NCBI GenBank assembly: GCA_039654915.1
Contig: CM077596.1
Coordinates: 49,660,501 to 49,724,500 of the forward strand
Direction: 5' to 3'
DNA from: Aquilaria yunnanensis
Taxonomy: Eukaryota; Streptophyta; Magnoliopsida; Malvales; Thymelaeaceae
Length of the DNA: 64,000 nt
Below the pieces are notes generated by a model. That model saw nothing but the letters and a program-made list of their open reading frames with translations. It was not told the DNA's origin and searched no databases. Positions within the stretch are counted from its first letter, which is position 1. Every line of letters starts with the position of its first letter. The position numbers were made by a program, and so were the translations under genes. Positions 44,619-57,185 of this stretch are shown piece after piece.

Positions 44619-45657
44619 GGCTTAAGTACCCCACCGGTCCCTTAACTTAACCAACTCACACGAGTTGGTCCCTCAACCAAAAATCAATTTCAGCTAGTCC
44701 TCAAAGTTGGCAAAATGTGCTGACTTAGCCCTTGAAGCGAGTTGGAATGACACGTGTATTCACGTGAAATAAAGCCGTCACATGTTGTCACTAAATAGGT
44801 CACTCTCCGACGTTTCTCCCCCTGCCACCCTCGCCCTGCCTTCCCTCCCTCTCGGCACCACCCGATTTGCACATCCTCATCATTGTCCTTCGTTCGCCTC
44901 CCTCTCATCCAGCAACCCATCATCCGCCTCCCATATCCACAGACGCTAATCCTCCGATTCGCTTTCTCCTCTGTCCCCGGAATTAATCGGACGCTTCAAT
45001 TTCCTTATGTCACCGTTGTACCTCTCCGACCTCTTCCCCTGCTGCCCTTACTCTTCCTTCCCTCCTTCCCGACTTCCCTTCCTTTCCCACCCCTATCGCT
45101 CTCCCTTCCCTCCCTCTAGTCCTCACCCAAATTGCGTATCCCTGTCGTCACAATTTCTCGATGCTCCATCTGCCTCCCTCTCCTCCGACAACCCTGCACT
45201 TCATCCCCAATTCGCTCGCCAAATTCGCTTCCTTTCTCTAATCGCCCTCAATCCATCAACTCGCTTTCAGTCCCGCATCACCGACATCAATCTTTGGTAA
45301 ATCTCCGTTCTTTAATCGAACACTTCGACAGAGGCGGGGAGGTGGCGAGAGGAAGGGAGAGTGACAAAGGCAGGGAGAGGAAGGGAGGCCGAGAGAGGAG
45401 GAAGGGAAAGCAAAGGTGGCAGGGGAAGGAAGATAGACCAGGTGGCACCCTGTGAGTCCTTTTCTGGCAACCAAGAATCCTAGACAACAAAACGTGGACA
45501 AAGTTACCCCCACATGATGACATGTGTCGATGTAACTCACTTCAGGGGCTAAGTCGTCCTGTTTTGCCAAGTTTGGGGACTAACATAAATTGATTTTTAG
45601 TTAAGGGACCAAGTCGTTCGAGTTGGTCAAGTTAAGGGACCGGTGGGGTATTAAGCC
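44619..45657. mobile_element. non-autonomous Mutator-like (MULE) element
   Basis: Terminal inverted repeats over 100 bp long: the left starts GGCTTAAGTACCCCACCGGT, the right ends in the inverse of GGCTTAATACCCCACCGGTC. A perfect 9-bp target duplication TTAATTAAA flanks it (44610-44618 and 45658-45666), the length made by Mutator-superfamily transposases. The 1,039 bp interior is C/T-rich on the left and A/G-rich on the right, partly self-complementary, and contains no transposase. It may include captured gene-leader sequence, but I cannot name a source. Confidence 0.9.
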
Positions 45658-45666
45658 TTAATTAAA

Positions 45667-48600
45667 CCCTATTTTTTAACCTAAGTTTAATTTAAAATTT
45701 TATCTATTTATTGTTTTCTAAAAAAATTAAAAGTATATATATTTGAAAACTACAAGCTTTAATTTATTATTTATGAATATAAATTTTAGTTTTATATACC
45801 ATAATATTGAAATAAAAATTATATATTAATTATGGGTCAAAAAAATTTTAAAAATATCATTATATAATTTTAGCCTTCTTTTGGTGGAAAAAAATTTGAG
45901 CTATACTTTATTTATTTATCCATCCTTCATATATATTGTATATACTAATTCAAATTCAAGAGTGTCTAATATTAAGTTGTATGTTTAATCAATGACGAAG
46001 CTCAAGTTAACAAGCTGGATTTAGGACATTTTGATATAAAATTTATATCAAAACAATTTATCTAAATTACATGAAACAAATGTCAAAATTATAATTTGAG
46101 TCTTTCATCGAGTAAAAATAAAATTAAAAATAAAAAGAACTCATAGAAATTAGAGGTGAGCTACATGAAAATTGGAGAAGCTGTAAACAATTACAGCTTC
46201 CAACTTACAAATTGTTGTTGTGGTGGATTCATAGTCAGTTTGTAGCTATTAATTGTCAGGTGTGGGGCTCAGCTTAATAGTAAAGATTTTAACTTTGGAA
46301 AAATAAAATTGGGAGAGAGATAGACATCTTCGTTTAAGAGTACATTTTTAAAATATATTTTGATGTTATTTTGATACATATAAAAGCATACATTTTTTAC
46401 ATGAAAAAAGTTTAATGTAGTACTTTTTACCTTTTTTACTATATATATATATATATAGTGCGTGCGTGTGTGTGTGTGTGTTGATATATATATATTTACT
46501 CTTTAATTTTTTTCAAATACCTCATAAAATGTACATTATATAAATAAGTACGAAAAATATTTTAGGGGGAGTGCCTCCCTCTGTCCGCCCTTGTGTTTAA
46601 TTATTTCTACTTCTGTAAACATTTGAATTTTGCATGGAGATTAAAAAAGAGAAAAAAAATTTGTTCACCTTTCCACTTTTAGGCCTTTACTTTTGTACAC
46701 AAATTAAGAAAAATAGAATATTTGAGTATTTAAATGCTAGTTTCGAAGTAACTTATTAAATATGGAAAAGGTGCAAAGATGTATGGTCCAAAATAGTAAA
46801 TGATGTTAATAATGTAAGACAGGAGAAGTATTATTCTTTTTTAATATAAGATTGTTCATCCTGTTAATTATTAGTCGTTTGGTATCTACAAAAAAATGCT
46901 ATAGTAAAATATATAGATAATCGGCTCAACTACGAGCTTTACATTTGTACGTCCTAAAAATTTAAACACCTTATTTTAAATAGAACTATTGTGAATAATA
47001 TCAGTAATTCCGATATTCACTTCTACAAATTGATAAAGATAGACTAAGAGAACAGAAACACAAATTAGGCGACATAGGATTGGACTCCCCATGATATTAT
47101 ATCCTAAAAGAAAGTCTGTGAATAATCGAACTCAATTATTATCTGTACTACATTATTTTGTGCAAGAAATTTTATAAAAAAATTACTACTCTAATGTTGG
47201 TTTCAATTTAAATAATAGATTATTGGTAATACCCACCCGAATATTATTTGGCTAGAGCAAGCCTAAAAGTCCTAAGATGACTTAAGGCCCAAAATGACCC
47301 AAAATAGCTAAGGCTATCATAAAGGTTCAATACTTCATTTTTCACGAAAAGGTCAGTAGTGACCCTCATCATACAATAAGTGTCTTACTAATCCTACAAT
47401 ATAGAAGATATGAAAAGCAATGCCTTATCCAATGACCTTAAATCCAAGGGGCACCACTGCTAAAACCTATATAAAGGTCATCACTATTTATTTATGAGTT
47501 ATAGTATCACTTTTTTGGTATTTGTGCTTTATCTAAAATTTCTACTAACTTAAGCATTGATGAATGTTTTGCAAGTCTCTATACTCCTTCATCTACTTCG
47601 TGCTCATATATGAAGACCTATTATTTAATGTCAAGGCATCATATACCAAGGATAATGCATCATCAATTATTTAATACGTTATTTTAACTTTCAATAATTA
47701 TTCATTTAACTTGTATGCTAAATTGTACGTTTAAAGAACTTTTTTTAAAAAAAAAAAAAGCTTTATTGATTTTTCCTTCATTGGGTTGGCTGCAAAAAAA
47801 AATTATAAAAAATTAATTACTTAAAAAAATTATTCATGTATGGAGTTTATATTGTTATGTATTGGGACAAATCACCAAAAGACTCTTCGTGGCCGGGCTT
47901 AGTCACAATAACTCTCTCCTCGTAAACCGTTATACCCTGTTAAAACCGAAACTTTACTTGTAAATAAAATTCCAAGTATGGAATTTCATATATTTTACCC
48001 TTCATTACGTCAGTTACAGATAAGGATTAGATTTGTTAGCTTAAGCTAACTTCTAGTCTAAGCTATCTGTATCGCTAGCTTCTAGCTTAAGCTATATATA
48101 TATTATTAAATTGACTCATTAGTTTCTTTAAATTGCATTAAATTGACTGGTTAGGTTTCCTAATTATAGTCAACTAATGTAGCCAAGCCATCTTGCCCTA
48201 CCGATCTTAATCTTTGCATGCAAGTTGGGGAATAAACAAACATAACATGATAATCGATTGTCTTACAAGCCTTAATCTTTGCAGCAAGTTGGGGACTAAA
48301 CAAACAGAATAATTTTAACACGATAATCCATTGCCTTACCGGTCTTAATCTTTGCAGCACGTGCAGAAGTTCCATCAAATTAATAAGTCGGAGAAAATAT
48401 ATTAATTTTGTACCTACAATTAAAAAACTTGTAATTTTCTAATTTCTAAACTTCATTCCTCGCAAATATTCACTCAAAATGCTAGACCAGTGAAGCTCGT
48501 CAGAAACTAATAATTAGACCAAGCTCCCATTACATTAACAGAACAAAATGGACACTGTATGAAAAAAAATTTAGAAACAATTTAGACTCCCCGCATTCTA

Positions 48601-48760
48601 TGAAATGTTTAATATTATTTTTTACTGTTCAAATAAGAATTCATCAAGTTTATTACTCTCCTGTTTCACAAATGTTGGTCCTTTTATTTTTATTTTTTTA
48701 CTAAAATCTGACTTGAATATATTTATATTGTAAAAAATTCTTAAAAAATATATTTATAAA
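45667..48760. other. AT-rich non-coding DNA with repeat remnants
   Basis: No gene is supported. A (TA)n/(TG)n microsatellite lies at about 46441-46490. About 47225-47720 has LTR-like features (CCTATATAAAGG box near 47468, then CTAACTTAAGCATTGATGAA, a leader motif common in plant gypsy LTRs), but no ends were found. 48480-48640 resembles 51708-51845 across the solo LTR. Confidence 0.45.
48185..48365. repeat. short tandem repeat, about 65-75 bp period, 2.3 copies
   Basis: CTTAATCTTTGCAG(TG)CAAGT-like sequence begins copies at about 48206, 48271 and 48345, with AATAAACAAACA-type and CGATAATCNATTG-type blocks between. Confidence 0.7.
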
Positions 48761-49039
48761 TGTGGCAACGTCGGGTTTTCTGGAGTCGCCACCAATCTGT
48801 TTCACTTAGGTCGATTGGACACCTTAATTATGGTCTGCGAGAGTTCGGGGGTTCGGGAGTACGGTTACACTAAAACAACTTTGTTATAGCGCCCAAAATT
48901 GGCACCTTAGTTGATTTTAATTTTGTTTTACTTTGCTTTTAAAACATCTTCAGTTAATTTTCAAAACCGAAAACTTTAACTGAATTATATAGTCGGATGT
49001 GGATTTTTGGTAATTAATTTGTATAAAAATTTGATATTT

Positions 49040-49600
49040 CCGAACCATGGACTCTGCCGAGTCACCCGGACACGGAATTTGACAAAATTTTAATCCATAT
49101 CGTAAAATATGGATTTTTATCTTTTTATTTATTTAATTTATTCAATTAATTTAAAAGTTGATACTTTTCAAACCGTTAATTATTTATGTTTTATGAAATT
49201 AATTATTAGTTTAATTACTAATTTATAGGTTTTTTTTTATTTATGAAATTTTAGATTCATTAATGATCTTTTAATGTTAACTAATAAAAAAATATTCTTT
49301 TGTTTATTTATATTTTTATTACCTTTATTTGAAATTATTTGGCTAAAATTTTTATTTTGTTTAATAAAGGAAACAAAAAGTTCTATCTTTTTATTATTTT
49401 AAGAGAAATAAATAAAATACAAAGTCTTAATTTTCATCTATTTTTTATCAAAAGAAAGTTTTGTTTTCATTTTTTACCTTTTTACTTTTTTTATTGGATA
49501 AATATTAAAGTAACTATTAAAATTAATTTTTATATTTTATTTTTTTAAAAAAAAAATTATTCTCCAAACCATTGGATCCTGGCGGATCATTTGGACATGG
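49040..49600. repeat. dispersed hairpin motif in the LTR family
   Basis: A motif of about 36 bp, of the form AACCATGG-stem-loop-stem-CATTTGGACACGG, occurs at 49040-49075 and 49564-49600, and in the related LTR at about 56022, 56070, 56203 and 58080. The stem/loop is GACTC-TGCC-GAGTC, GATCC-TGGC-GGATC or GATTC-TAACC-GAATC, so the stem is kept though the bases differ. Function unknown. Confidence 0.7.
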
Positions 49601-50539
49601 AGTTTAATTTTTATTAATTAATTATTTAATTAATTACTAATTTAAATCATAATTTTATTGGATTTTTATTGTTGTTTTTATTAAATTTTAATTATTGCTA
49701 CTTTTAAAGATATATTTAAAAAGAAATGATTTGTATTATTATTATTTTTTTATTATTTACTTATGTTTATTTAATTTTAATAAAAGGAATAAAAAGTTAA
49801 TTAATTTTTTTTTGCTTTTTAAAGAAATAATAAAAGATAATTAGCTTTTTTTAAAAAAAAAAATTTATGTTAGTCTTAAAGAATAAAATTAATTATTCAC
49901 ATAAAAGGATTTTCTTTTAATTAGTTATCGTTTACCTATTTATATTATTTTTTTTTCATGATTAATTTCTTTTTTTTAAATAAAATAAAATTTTTGCATA
50001 AAGTAAATAAAGGAAAATGAATAAAGTGGAGGTTTTCTTTTTTTTTTTGGTTTAGACATCCATTTAAAAAGTAAAAGATGCATAAAATAAATAAACAAAT
50101 AAAGAGAAAACACATAAAGAAATATTAAGAACAATTATTAAATAAATGATAAAAATGGGGCTTTTTGGCCATCCATTAAAAGAATTAAATAAATAGGAGG
50201 TATAACCTTCCATGAATTATAATAATTAGCAAAAGTTAGTAACAATAAAAATAAAAGTTAGTAAGTTAGTTGAGTTAATTGTTAGTAACAATAAAAATAA
50301 AAGTTAGTAATGTTAGATCAATTAATTGTTAATAACAATAAATATAAAAGTTAGATTAATCAATTGTTAACAACAATAAAACAAAAGGTTAGTAATAATA
50401 ATAGTGAATAAACAAGTAAAAATTAAAAAGGGTTAGTAATTAATTCTGCAAGAACAAAATAAAAAGTTAGTGACCAAAGTGAAAGAAATTGAAAAGATGA
50501 AGTATGAAATAGGGGTTTACCCTTAAAATTTTGAAATTG

Positions 50540-50930
50540 AATTTTTGCTGGTAAATAGACGCGACGCGGCGGCGTGGGGGGGGTGCTGCTGGCGCAGAGG
50601 AGGAAGAGGAAGGGCAGGGCGGCGACGGCGTGGGGCGGAGCGGCGGCGGGCAGCTAGGGCGGCGAGGCAGCGAGGGCAACGGCGGCCGGGACGACAGCGG
50701 CGAGGGCCCGGGGCGGCCGGGGGAATAAAAAAAAAAAAAAAGGATGACGGAGCGCGGCGGCGGAACTGCTGGGCGGAGGGGCTGACGGCGGCGGGACGGC
50801 CGGACGACGGCGGCAGGACGGCTGGGTGGAGGCGTGGCAGCCGGCGGACGACGGTGGCGGGCAACGTCGGAGAGAGAGAGAGAACGGAGATAAACGGGAG
50901 GAGGAAGACAGGGGCCAAGGCGTCAGAATA
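50540..50930 (-). other. GC-rich leader segment of the solo LTR
   Basis: An abrupt island of GGCGGC-type sequence in an otherwise AT-rich LTR, lying downstream of the TATA box on the minus strand. The reading frames across it (Arg/Pro/Ala-rich) look like composition artefacts. The related LTR has a purine-rich counterpart at about 58560-59340. Confidence 0.5.
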
Positions 50931-51071
50931 AAAAATTTTGAGATTTTCTGGAGAAAGGGAAGAGAGCCAGGGACAAGGGCTATAATTTTATCTTTTTTTA
51001 AAACCGAGCTCTAAGCTTTTCCTCTATTTTTTTCTGTCTTTCTTTCTGTGTTAACACACAGATTTGGACCC

Positions 51072-51081
51072 CTATTTATAG
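51072..51081 (-). promoter_or_regulatory. TATA box in the solo LTR
   Basis: The minus strand reads CTATAAATAG inside CCCCTCTATAAATAGGGG, about 540 bases from the LTR start; the GC-rich leader follows downstream on the same strand. The position fits an LTR core promoter. Confidence 0.6.
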
Positions 51082-51899
51082 AGGGGAAGGGGTGCTGGAC
51101 TGTTCATAATTAAAAATTAATTAAATTCAAACTTATCTTTTAATTTGGTAAAATAACAGTTTCAGTCCTTTACGTCTCTCAGACTCTGGATAAGTTCCTG
51201 AAGCTTCCGATTTTGACAATTTTGTCGTTTTCTGTTAATTGGGGCCAGAACGATTACGCTGGCCCCAAATTGATGTGACAAACTACCAAATGCTCCTAGA
51301 ACTTTCAGATTTTGTCAATTTTTCCCGAAACTTCTCAATTTTGTCATTTTTACCTCAAACTTTTTAATTTTGTCATTTTTATGGAGTTTTCTTTTTTTCT
51401 TTCAAACATACACATATACACACATATATCATTTTAAATCAAATCTTCACAAAACAAAACAAAAAAAAATATATTTTAAACTAATTAACTTAATTAAAAT
51501 TTTTCAGTAATAATAATAATAATAAAATATATTATTATTTATTTTTATTATTATTTTTTTTAATTAATTTTTTTTAGTTTAATTTTTTTTTAATGGTCGG
51601 ACGAAATTGGGTGTCAACAATAAACTAGAATCTTTACCGTACTAGTTTCATATAAAATTTTATATTTTTATAAGAAATTTTAAAAGAAAGAAAATCATAA
51701 ATTAGTTACTTTAAATTAGACCAAGCTCCCATTACATTTTGAAATTGGATACTCATAAACAGAACAGAATGGTTGAATGAAAAATATTTAGAAACACCGC
51801 ATTGTATGATATGTTTAGTATTATTTTTCACTATTCAAATAAAAATATTTAAAAAATTATGAATTAATTACTTTGAATAGTAAATATTGCCTTATTTTA

Positions 51900-52369
51900 A
51901 GGGAAGAAGTTATGAATGGATAAAGGCACCTCTTGGCGAAGTAGTACAATCTTTTTATGAAGAGGTGTGACTCTTTTATGAAGGGTTATGACCCTTCATA
52001 AGTGCCGATTCATCTTTTATGAATACAGGGCAATAGAATTGTGCAAAGTAAAGTTGTGAACACAATTTTTGGAGGCTCTACTTATTCTATTTCATCATAC
52101 ACACTTCTCTATGACAATAAAGAGAATTATAGTCGAGTATTGAGTGTGAAATAACATATTTAATTACTTGTATTTCCAAGTTAATTAAATATCTGATCTT
52201 GGGTATTCACAACAAGTCACGTCTTCCGCAAATATGTTTAAAGAGGCATTTTTCATCAAGGAGGCTCTCACTCGATTCTTCAGTGATAACCAAGTACGCC
52301 TTAATTTTGGCATTAATTTTATATCATGGAAATTAAAGTGTTCATTAGTTGTGCACTAAATTTCCTTCA
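51900..52369 (+). repeat. probable copia-type 5' LTR end
   Basis: Gene-free sequence ends TTTCCTTCA at 52369, followed after one base by TGGTATCAGA (52371-52380), the initiator-tRNA-Met primer-binding site used by many plant copia elements. The left end of the LTR and a 3' LTR were not found. Confidence 0.5.
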
Positions 52370-52370
52370 T

Positions 52371-52382
52371 TGGTATCAGAAA
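52371..52382 (+). other. primer-binding site (tRNA-iMet type)
   Basis: TGGTATCAGAAA, complementary to the 3' end of initiator tRNA-Met apart from the last positions. It marks the start of the internal region of a + strand element. Confidence 0.55.
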
Positions 52383-55300
52383 CCATAGGTTTAATATGCA
52401 TGCTCCCTTAGACAACCTAAGGTTGTTTGAAAACTTTTTACATGTGATACCAATATGATCGACCTTAACTTTAATCTATGTGCTAGGATTTAGTTTTGGT
52501 TACTAAATCTGAAATCAACATGCATGTTTAGACTTGCTACATATATTAAGTTAAGCAAAACTTATGTTGATAAGCGTATAGATTATTTTGGTGTATTCGG
52601 CATTATGTGTATGCAATTTGTGCATCTTTTGTTTTTTTGAACTTTGTGTTCTTAAACAAAAAAAAATTGGGCATACTGGTAGGTCAGATTGCATATATGG
52701 TTTTGTTCAATTATATTATTGGCTTTGTGTCAATAATGACTATTTAAATGTTCTAAGGCAATTTAAGACAAGTAAAACTAAAATAATGAAAACTTGTCAA
52801 AATAGATTTGATTACATGTGCATGCGTATGTTTTTGGTTTGTTTTGTCATGAATAAGTTATTTTATTTTACTTGTGCTTGAAATTGTCTTGTTGTGATAA
52901 TATATGCATCTATTTACTGTACTAACTATTACACGTTGTAGATTGCTAACTTTATAAGTGGAGTTATCAATGAACTAAGATTTGATCTGAAACTTGATGA
53001 TGATAGATAAGTCATCACGTACAAAGATGTTTCAAGAAGTGCTAAGTGAAATAAAGTTATTATTCATCATGTTTAAAGCTTTTGGAAAAAGGCAAATAAA
53101 AAAAACAAACTAAGTGTTTGGTTTGTAACTGCAAAGAAATCTGAGAAAAGGGTTGCTTAGTGACTACTATACAAAGTTTCTCATTCTCTTCAAACTTTAC
53201 ATTATATGTAGTATATACATTTTGGCCGAATCAAAATTTTTTGTGAATTGATGATTCATGGGTTAAAACTCACATTTATTGTGAGAATAATTTTTCAAAA
53301 GGACATATATGTCTCTAGTGAACAAACTTCAAGTTTGAAAATGAAGAGTTGGTCATGCGAGACTCTTTATTAAAAAAATACACATTAGTTGTATGATATG
53401 TACTTAGTTTAAGAGAATGTGTTCCTCTTAAATTCTTTGTATAAATCTTGTTTGCCATGTAAATTTTTCCTATACATGATGTTTTATCTTAGTGATAATA
53501 ATAATAATTCATTGTTTCTTGAATTATGGCCATATAGTCTTAGTGACTAATTTTTTCATAAATTTTAATAAGTTTTTTTTTTACTTCGATATCAAAAGTG
53601 ATATTCTAATAATGCACATTTAGGCTAACAAAAAGTACAAATTTGTCATAAGTGATTCACTTAGTTCTTTTTATAAAGTGACCTTACAAATGTATTTCTT
53701 TTGCATATGTGCAAAATAACTATGATTGGCCATGTTTTGAGAATGTTTCAATTAGCATGTCTTTTAGGCAATTTACTTAAAATCTTTTGAGGTTCAATGA
53801 ACATCAAGTCTAGATTATGTTCTAGATATAATCATTTAAATTTTACTTCATACTATCAATCCTAAAAATGTTCCTTAGAAGAGGTTTTTGAGTTTATATG
53901 ATCTAATGCTTAAGGAGCATTGGATACAACATGTTTTGTATGGAAATTGTGAAGGCCGATGGTAAATATGTTGCTACCATCATTTCTTGAACATAAAGAG
54001 GTTGGTCATCAAAATTATCGTGATTATGATTATGTTGGTTAGATTGATTATCTCTATCAAAAAATGAGCCTAGAATATGAGGACTCAATACCTTTCAAAT
54101 GCCAAAATGATCATGCAAATCTGTAAAATCAAGATGTTTTTTCCTTGTTAGTATATCTTGAGATGTTCAAGTAGATAACTATACCACAAAGAAAAATGGT
54201 TGATATTGGTTGAGAGGGAGGCACACTTGGTATTGTTTTGATATAGATGAATCAAGTAATGTATAAGATTGACATTATGCATTTTGATGCAATTTTATGC
54301 TTGATTCTCAACATTTTGGCAAAACGTGAATATTAACTTGATTAATCATGTATTCATGATTTGATCATGAGTATGAAGTAATTATCAATAAAATTCAAGT
54401 AGTGTGTTTATGGTTATCAAGGTAGCCAATCCATGCACACATCTCAACTTAGTTGGAAAGCATTTGCAAGAATTATGTATTCTTTGTGAACAAGAAATAT
54501 TCTAATTTGAGTATATCTCTTATTGTGGAGAATATCTTGTTCATAGTCATTCACAAAGTTAGAATAAAATGTCTGCCAATGTTAGTTAAGGCCATACCTA
54601 CTGTGTACGGTTAAATGAACCCTCTTAACAAACCTTAACATCCAAAGGGTTGTAAAAGTTTGATTTCTATGTCATTGCCACTCTTGTAGTGTATAAGTAC
54701 CAAGGGGAAGAAAATGTGTCTTCCTAGGCAACAAATTAACATTTAAAGAAGAATGTTAATTGACATGAAATGTGTAGAGGTTCATAATATTGAATCTTGA
54801 AAAGATGTCATCTTGGTTAAGTTCTAAGAGGCTAGTGATTATGAATGTTCATTTTAGTTTTCTTATTTGGACACCTTAATATACGTAGAGCTTATGAATT
54901 TCTTCTTTTGAGAAGAAATGGTATAAGGCTCACTAAGATATTTGATTATTTTATGTTCTTGATTATTCAGTATCTTATCAAAACCAAACGTTAGTCAGAT
55001 TAATAGATTTTGTACCTAGCATAAGTACAAGATCAATGTGATCAAGAAATGAGTTTAGGGCATGAGGTTATGCACCTCATATTGAATCCATTGATTTGAC
55101 ATAAGTGCTAAATCAATTGAATTTTCATAAGTGAAAATGGCTCTTTAGTTGTCCAAATTAGAAATACAAAATTATCATAAAGAGATAATCTGGATGTCAA
55201 TGATCTTCCATTTGGCCAAAGAGGCTATATGAGAACTATTGGGTTCTAAGCATCATTAGTTGATCTTATATTCAATAGAGACTTAATGAGATTGTATTTA

Positions 55301-55414
55301 AAAGTTGAAGATCCACAGATGGATAACTTTACACATTTAATGGAATTTGTATCCATAAGGTTAATTACAGTAAAAAAAGTTAGATTTGGATATGAGCTTA
55401 CATCTAGTAGATGA
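52383..55414. other. degenerate, gene-free interior, probably of the copia-type element
   Basis: No gag or pol motif can be read with confidence in any frame. The AT-rich text has many stops. It ends at the LTR fragment beginning at 55415. Confidence 0.4.
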
Positions 55415-55750
55415 TGATGCCCAGGGGCTTCATCGTTGGTAGTCATGGTGACTAATGGAGGGACTCCTGGAGGGGAAGAACGCCTGGTGGCCGGTTTGCC
55501 CAAGGGAGAGTGCCTGAGATGCTCAGAAAAAGTGGGTTAGGAGGTCCCCGGGGTGTTGTTCCGGGGAGGGGCCTCCGACGCCCAAGTCAGTGGTGCTGAG
55601 AGAAGGCGGAGGAAAAAGCACTGAGGGGTTCAGTGAACTTGCCAGGTCGTATTTTCTCAGAGTGAGGAGTCAAGATGTTTTTCAGCCCCCTGCCAGAGTG
55701 TATTCCCTGGTATTTATAGAGGTGTCCAGCCCGTTCAGATCGTGACACGT
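55415..55750 (-). repeat. partial LTR related to the Tat element at 19649-29925
   Basis: Aligns with the first about 315 bases of the 749-bp Tat LTR: TGATGCCCAGGGGCTTCATC here against TGATGTCCAGGGACATCATC there, then GAGGTCCCCGGGGTG, GGGGCCTCCGACGCCCAAGT and TCCAGCCCGTTCAGATCGTG. It carries the same minus-strand TATA box at about 55710-55720. It stops exactly where the next LTR begins at 55751, so it was split by that insertion; the missing part should lie beyond the other end of the inserted element. Confidence 0.85.
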
Positions 55751-56627
55751 TGTGGCAACGTCGGGTTTTCGGGAGTCGCCACCAATCTGTTTACCTAGGT
55801 CGATTGGACACCTTAAAATTGGTCTGCGAGAGTTCGGGGATCGGGAGTACGGTTACGCTAAAACAACTTTGTTATAACGCCCAAAATTGGCACCTTAGTT
55901 GATTTTAATTTTGTTTTGCTTTGCTTTTAGAAAAATTTCAGTTAATTTTCAATCTAAAATTTTTAACTGAATTAATCGGATGTGGATTTTTGGTAATTAA
56001 TTTGTATAGAATTTTATACCTCCGAACCATGGACTCTGCCGAGTCATTTGGACACGGAAGATTTGATTCCGAACCATGGACTCTGCCGAGTCATTTGGAC
56101 ACGGAATTTGGTAAAATTTTAAACAATTTTATCCATATTGTGAATATGGATTTTTATCTTTATATTTATTTAATTTATTTTTTAAAAAAAAATTGATATT
56201 TTCCAAACCGTAGATCCTGCCGGATTATCCGGATATGGAAATTAATTTAATTTATAGTTAATTATTTAATTTGTAAGTCTTTTTGTTTATGAAATTTTAG
56301 ATTTGTTAATGAACTTTTAATGTTAACTAATTTAAAGAAAAGAAAATCTTTTGTTTATTTATATTTTTATTATTCTTTTCTTTCTTTCCTTTTATTCTTT
56401 TTTTGTTTGTTTATATTTTCTTTCATTTTACTTTTCTTTTCTTTTCTTTCTTTTCTTATTTTTTTATTTGTTTTTAGTTTTCTTTTTGTTTTTCTTGTTT
56501 ACTGAAAGATATTTATTATTTAAATAATTACTCAATTTATAAAAGAATTAAAAAAAATTAATTTTTTTTATTTAATAAGAAGTTAATTTAAAGGAATCAA
56601 AGAGTTTAAAAATAAAAAAAAAAACTT

Positions 56628-56740
56628 TGATCATGGTACGGGGCGTTGTTACTCAGCCAGACCCTCTTTACCAGGTGAAGCAGCTCAAAAGCGGGCACGA
56701 GACAGTTTCCAGCCAATATACCATGAACTAAAAAAAAAAT
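56628..56740. other. small insertion-like segment with inverted ends
   Basis: Non-AT-rich sequence inside the AT-rich LTR, bounded by TCATGGTA and TACCATGA (8-bp inverted ends) and absent from the solo LTR. It could be a tiny transposon footprint or captured sequence. No tRNA fold was recognised. Confidence 0.35.
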
Positions 56741-57185
56741 TTTTTTGACTTAACAATATGGTTCAGATTTATTTTACATATATATTTTTTTATGGCTAAT
56801 TTCTTTAAATGAAATGAGTTTAACCATAAAATAAAGAAAAATTAAATAACAATAAATAAAGTGGAGGTTTTCTTCTTTTTATTTATTTTTTTTTTTTTTG
56901 AGCGAATCGTTATTTTGTTTTGAACATCCATAAAAAAAAAAAAAAGAGATGCATAAATTAAATAACACATGCAAATAGATAAAGGGAAAACACATAAAGT
57001 AAACAAAAGAATATCAAAAGATGATATATAAATAAATAAAGTGGGGCTTTTCGGCCGTCCATTTTTTTTTAAAATAATAAATAGGAGGCATAACCTTCCT
57101 TTATAATAATAATAATAATAATAATTAAAGTTAGTTATTAATAAAGTTAGTAAAGTTAGTTGTTAGTATAACAAATATTAAATGG

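Larger units (their letters stand above)
48761..51619 (-). mobile_element. solo LTR (2859 bp) of a gypsy family
   Basis: The + strand runs TGTGGCAACGTCGGG to GGGTGTCAACA; minus-strand start TGTTGACACCC is typical of plant gypsy elements. A perfect target duplication ATAAA lies at 48756-48760 and 51620-51624. No internal region is present, so it arose by recombination between two LTRs. It is homologous to 55751-59551, whose polypurine tract sets the minus orientation. Confidence 0.93.

Noticed and set aside
45007..45570. Frames in the MULE interior (about 97-107 codons)
   Set aside because: C/T- or A/G-rich composition, partly self-complementary; no recognisable domain. Captured gene leader remains possible but unproved.
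47225..47720. Solo LTR
   Set aside because: TATA-like box and leader-like motif are present, but I found neither TG/CA ends nor a target duplication, so it is not listed as a separate element.
50523..50931. Open frames on both strands (131 and 128 codons)
   Set aside because: They arise from GC-rich low-complexity DNA inside an LTR; low-complexity Arg/Pro/Ala peptides with no family motif.
56628..56740. tRNA or other small RNA gene
   Set aside because: No cloverleaf or conserved A/B box arrangement could be found.
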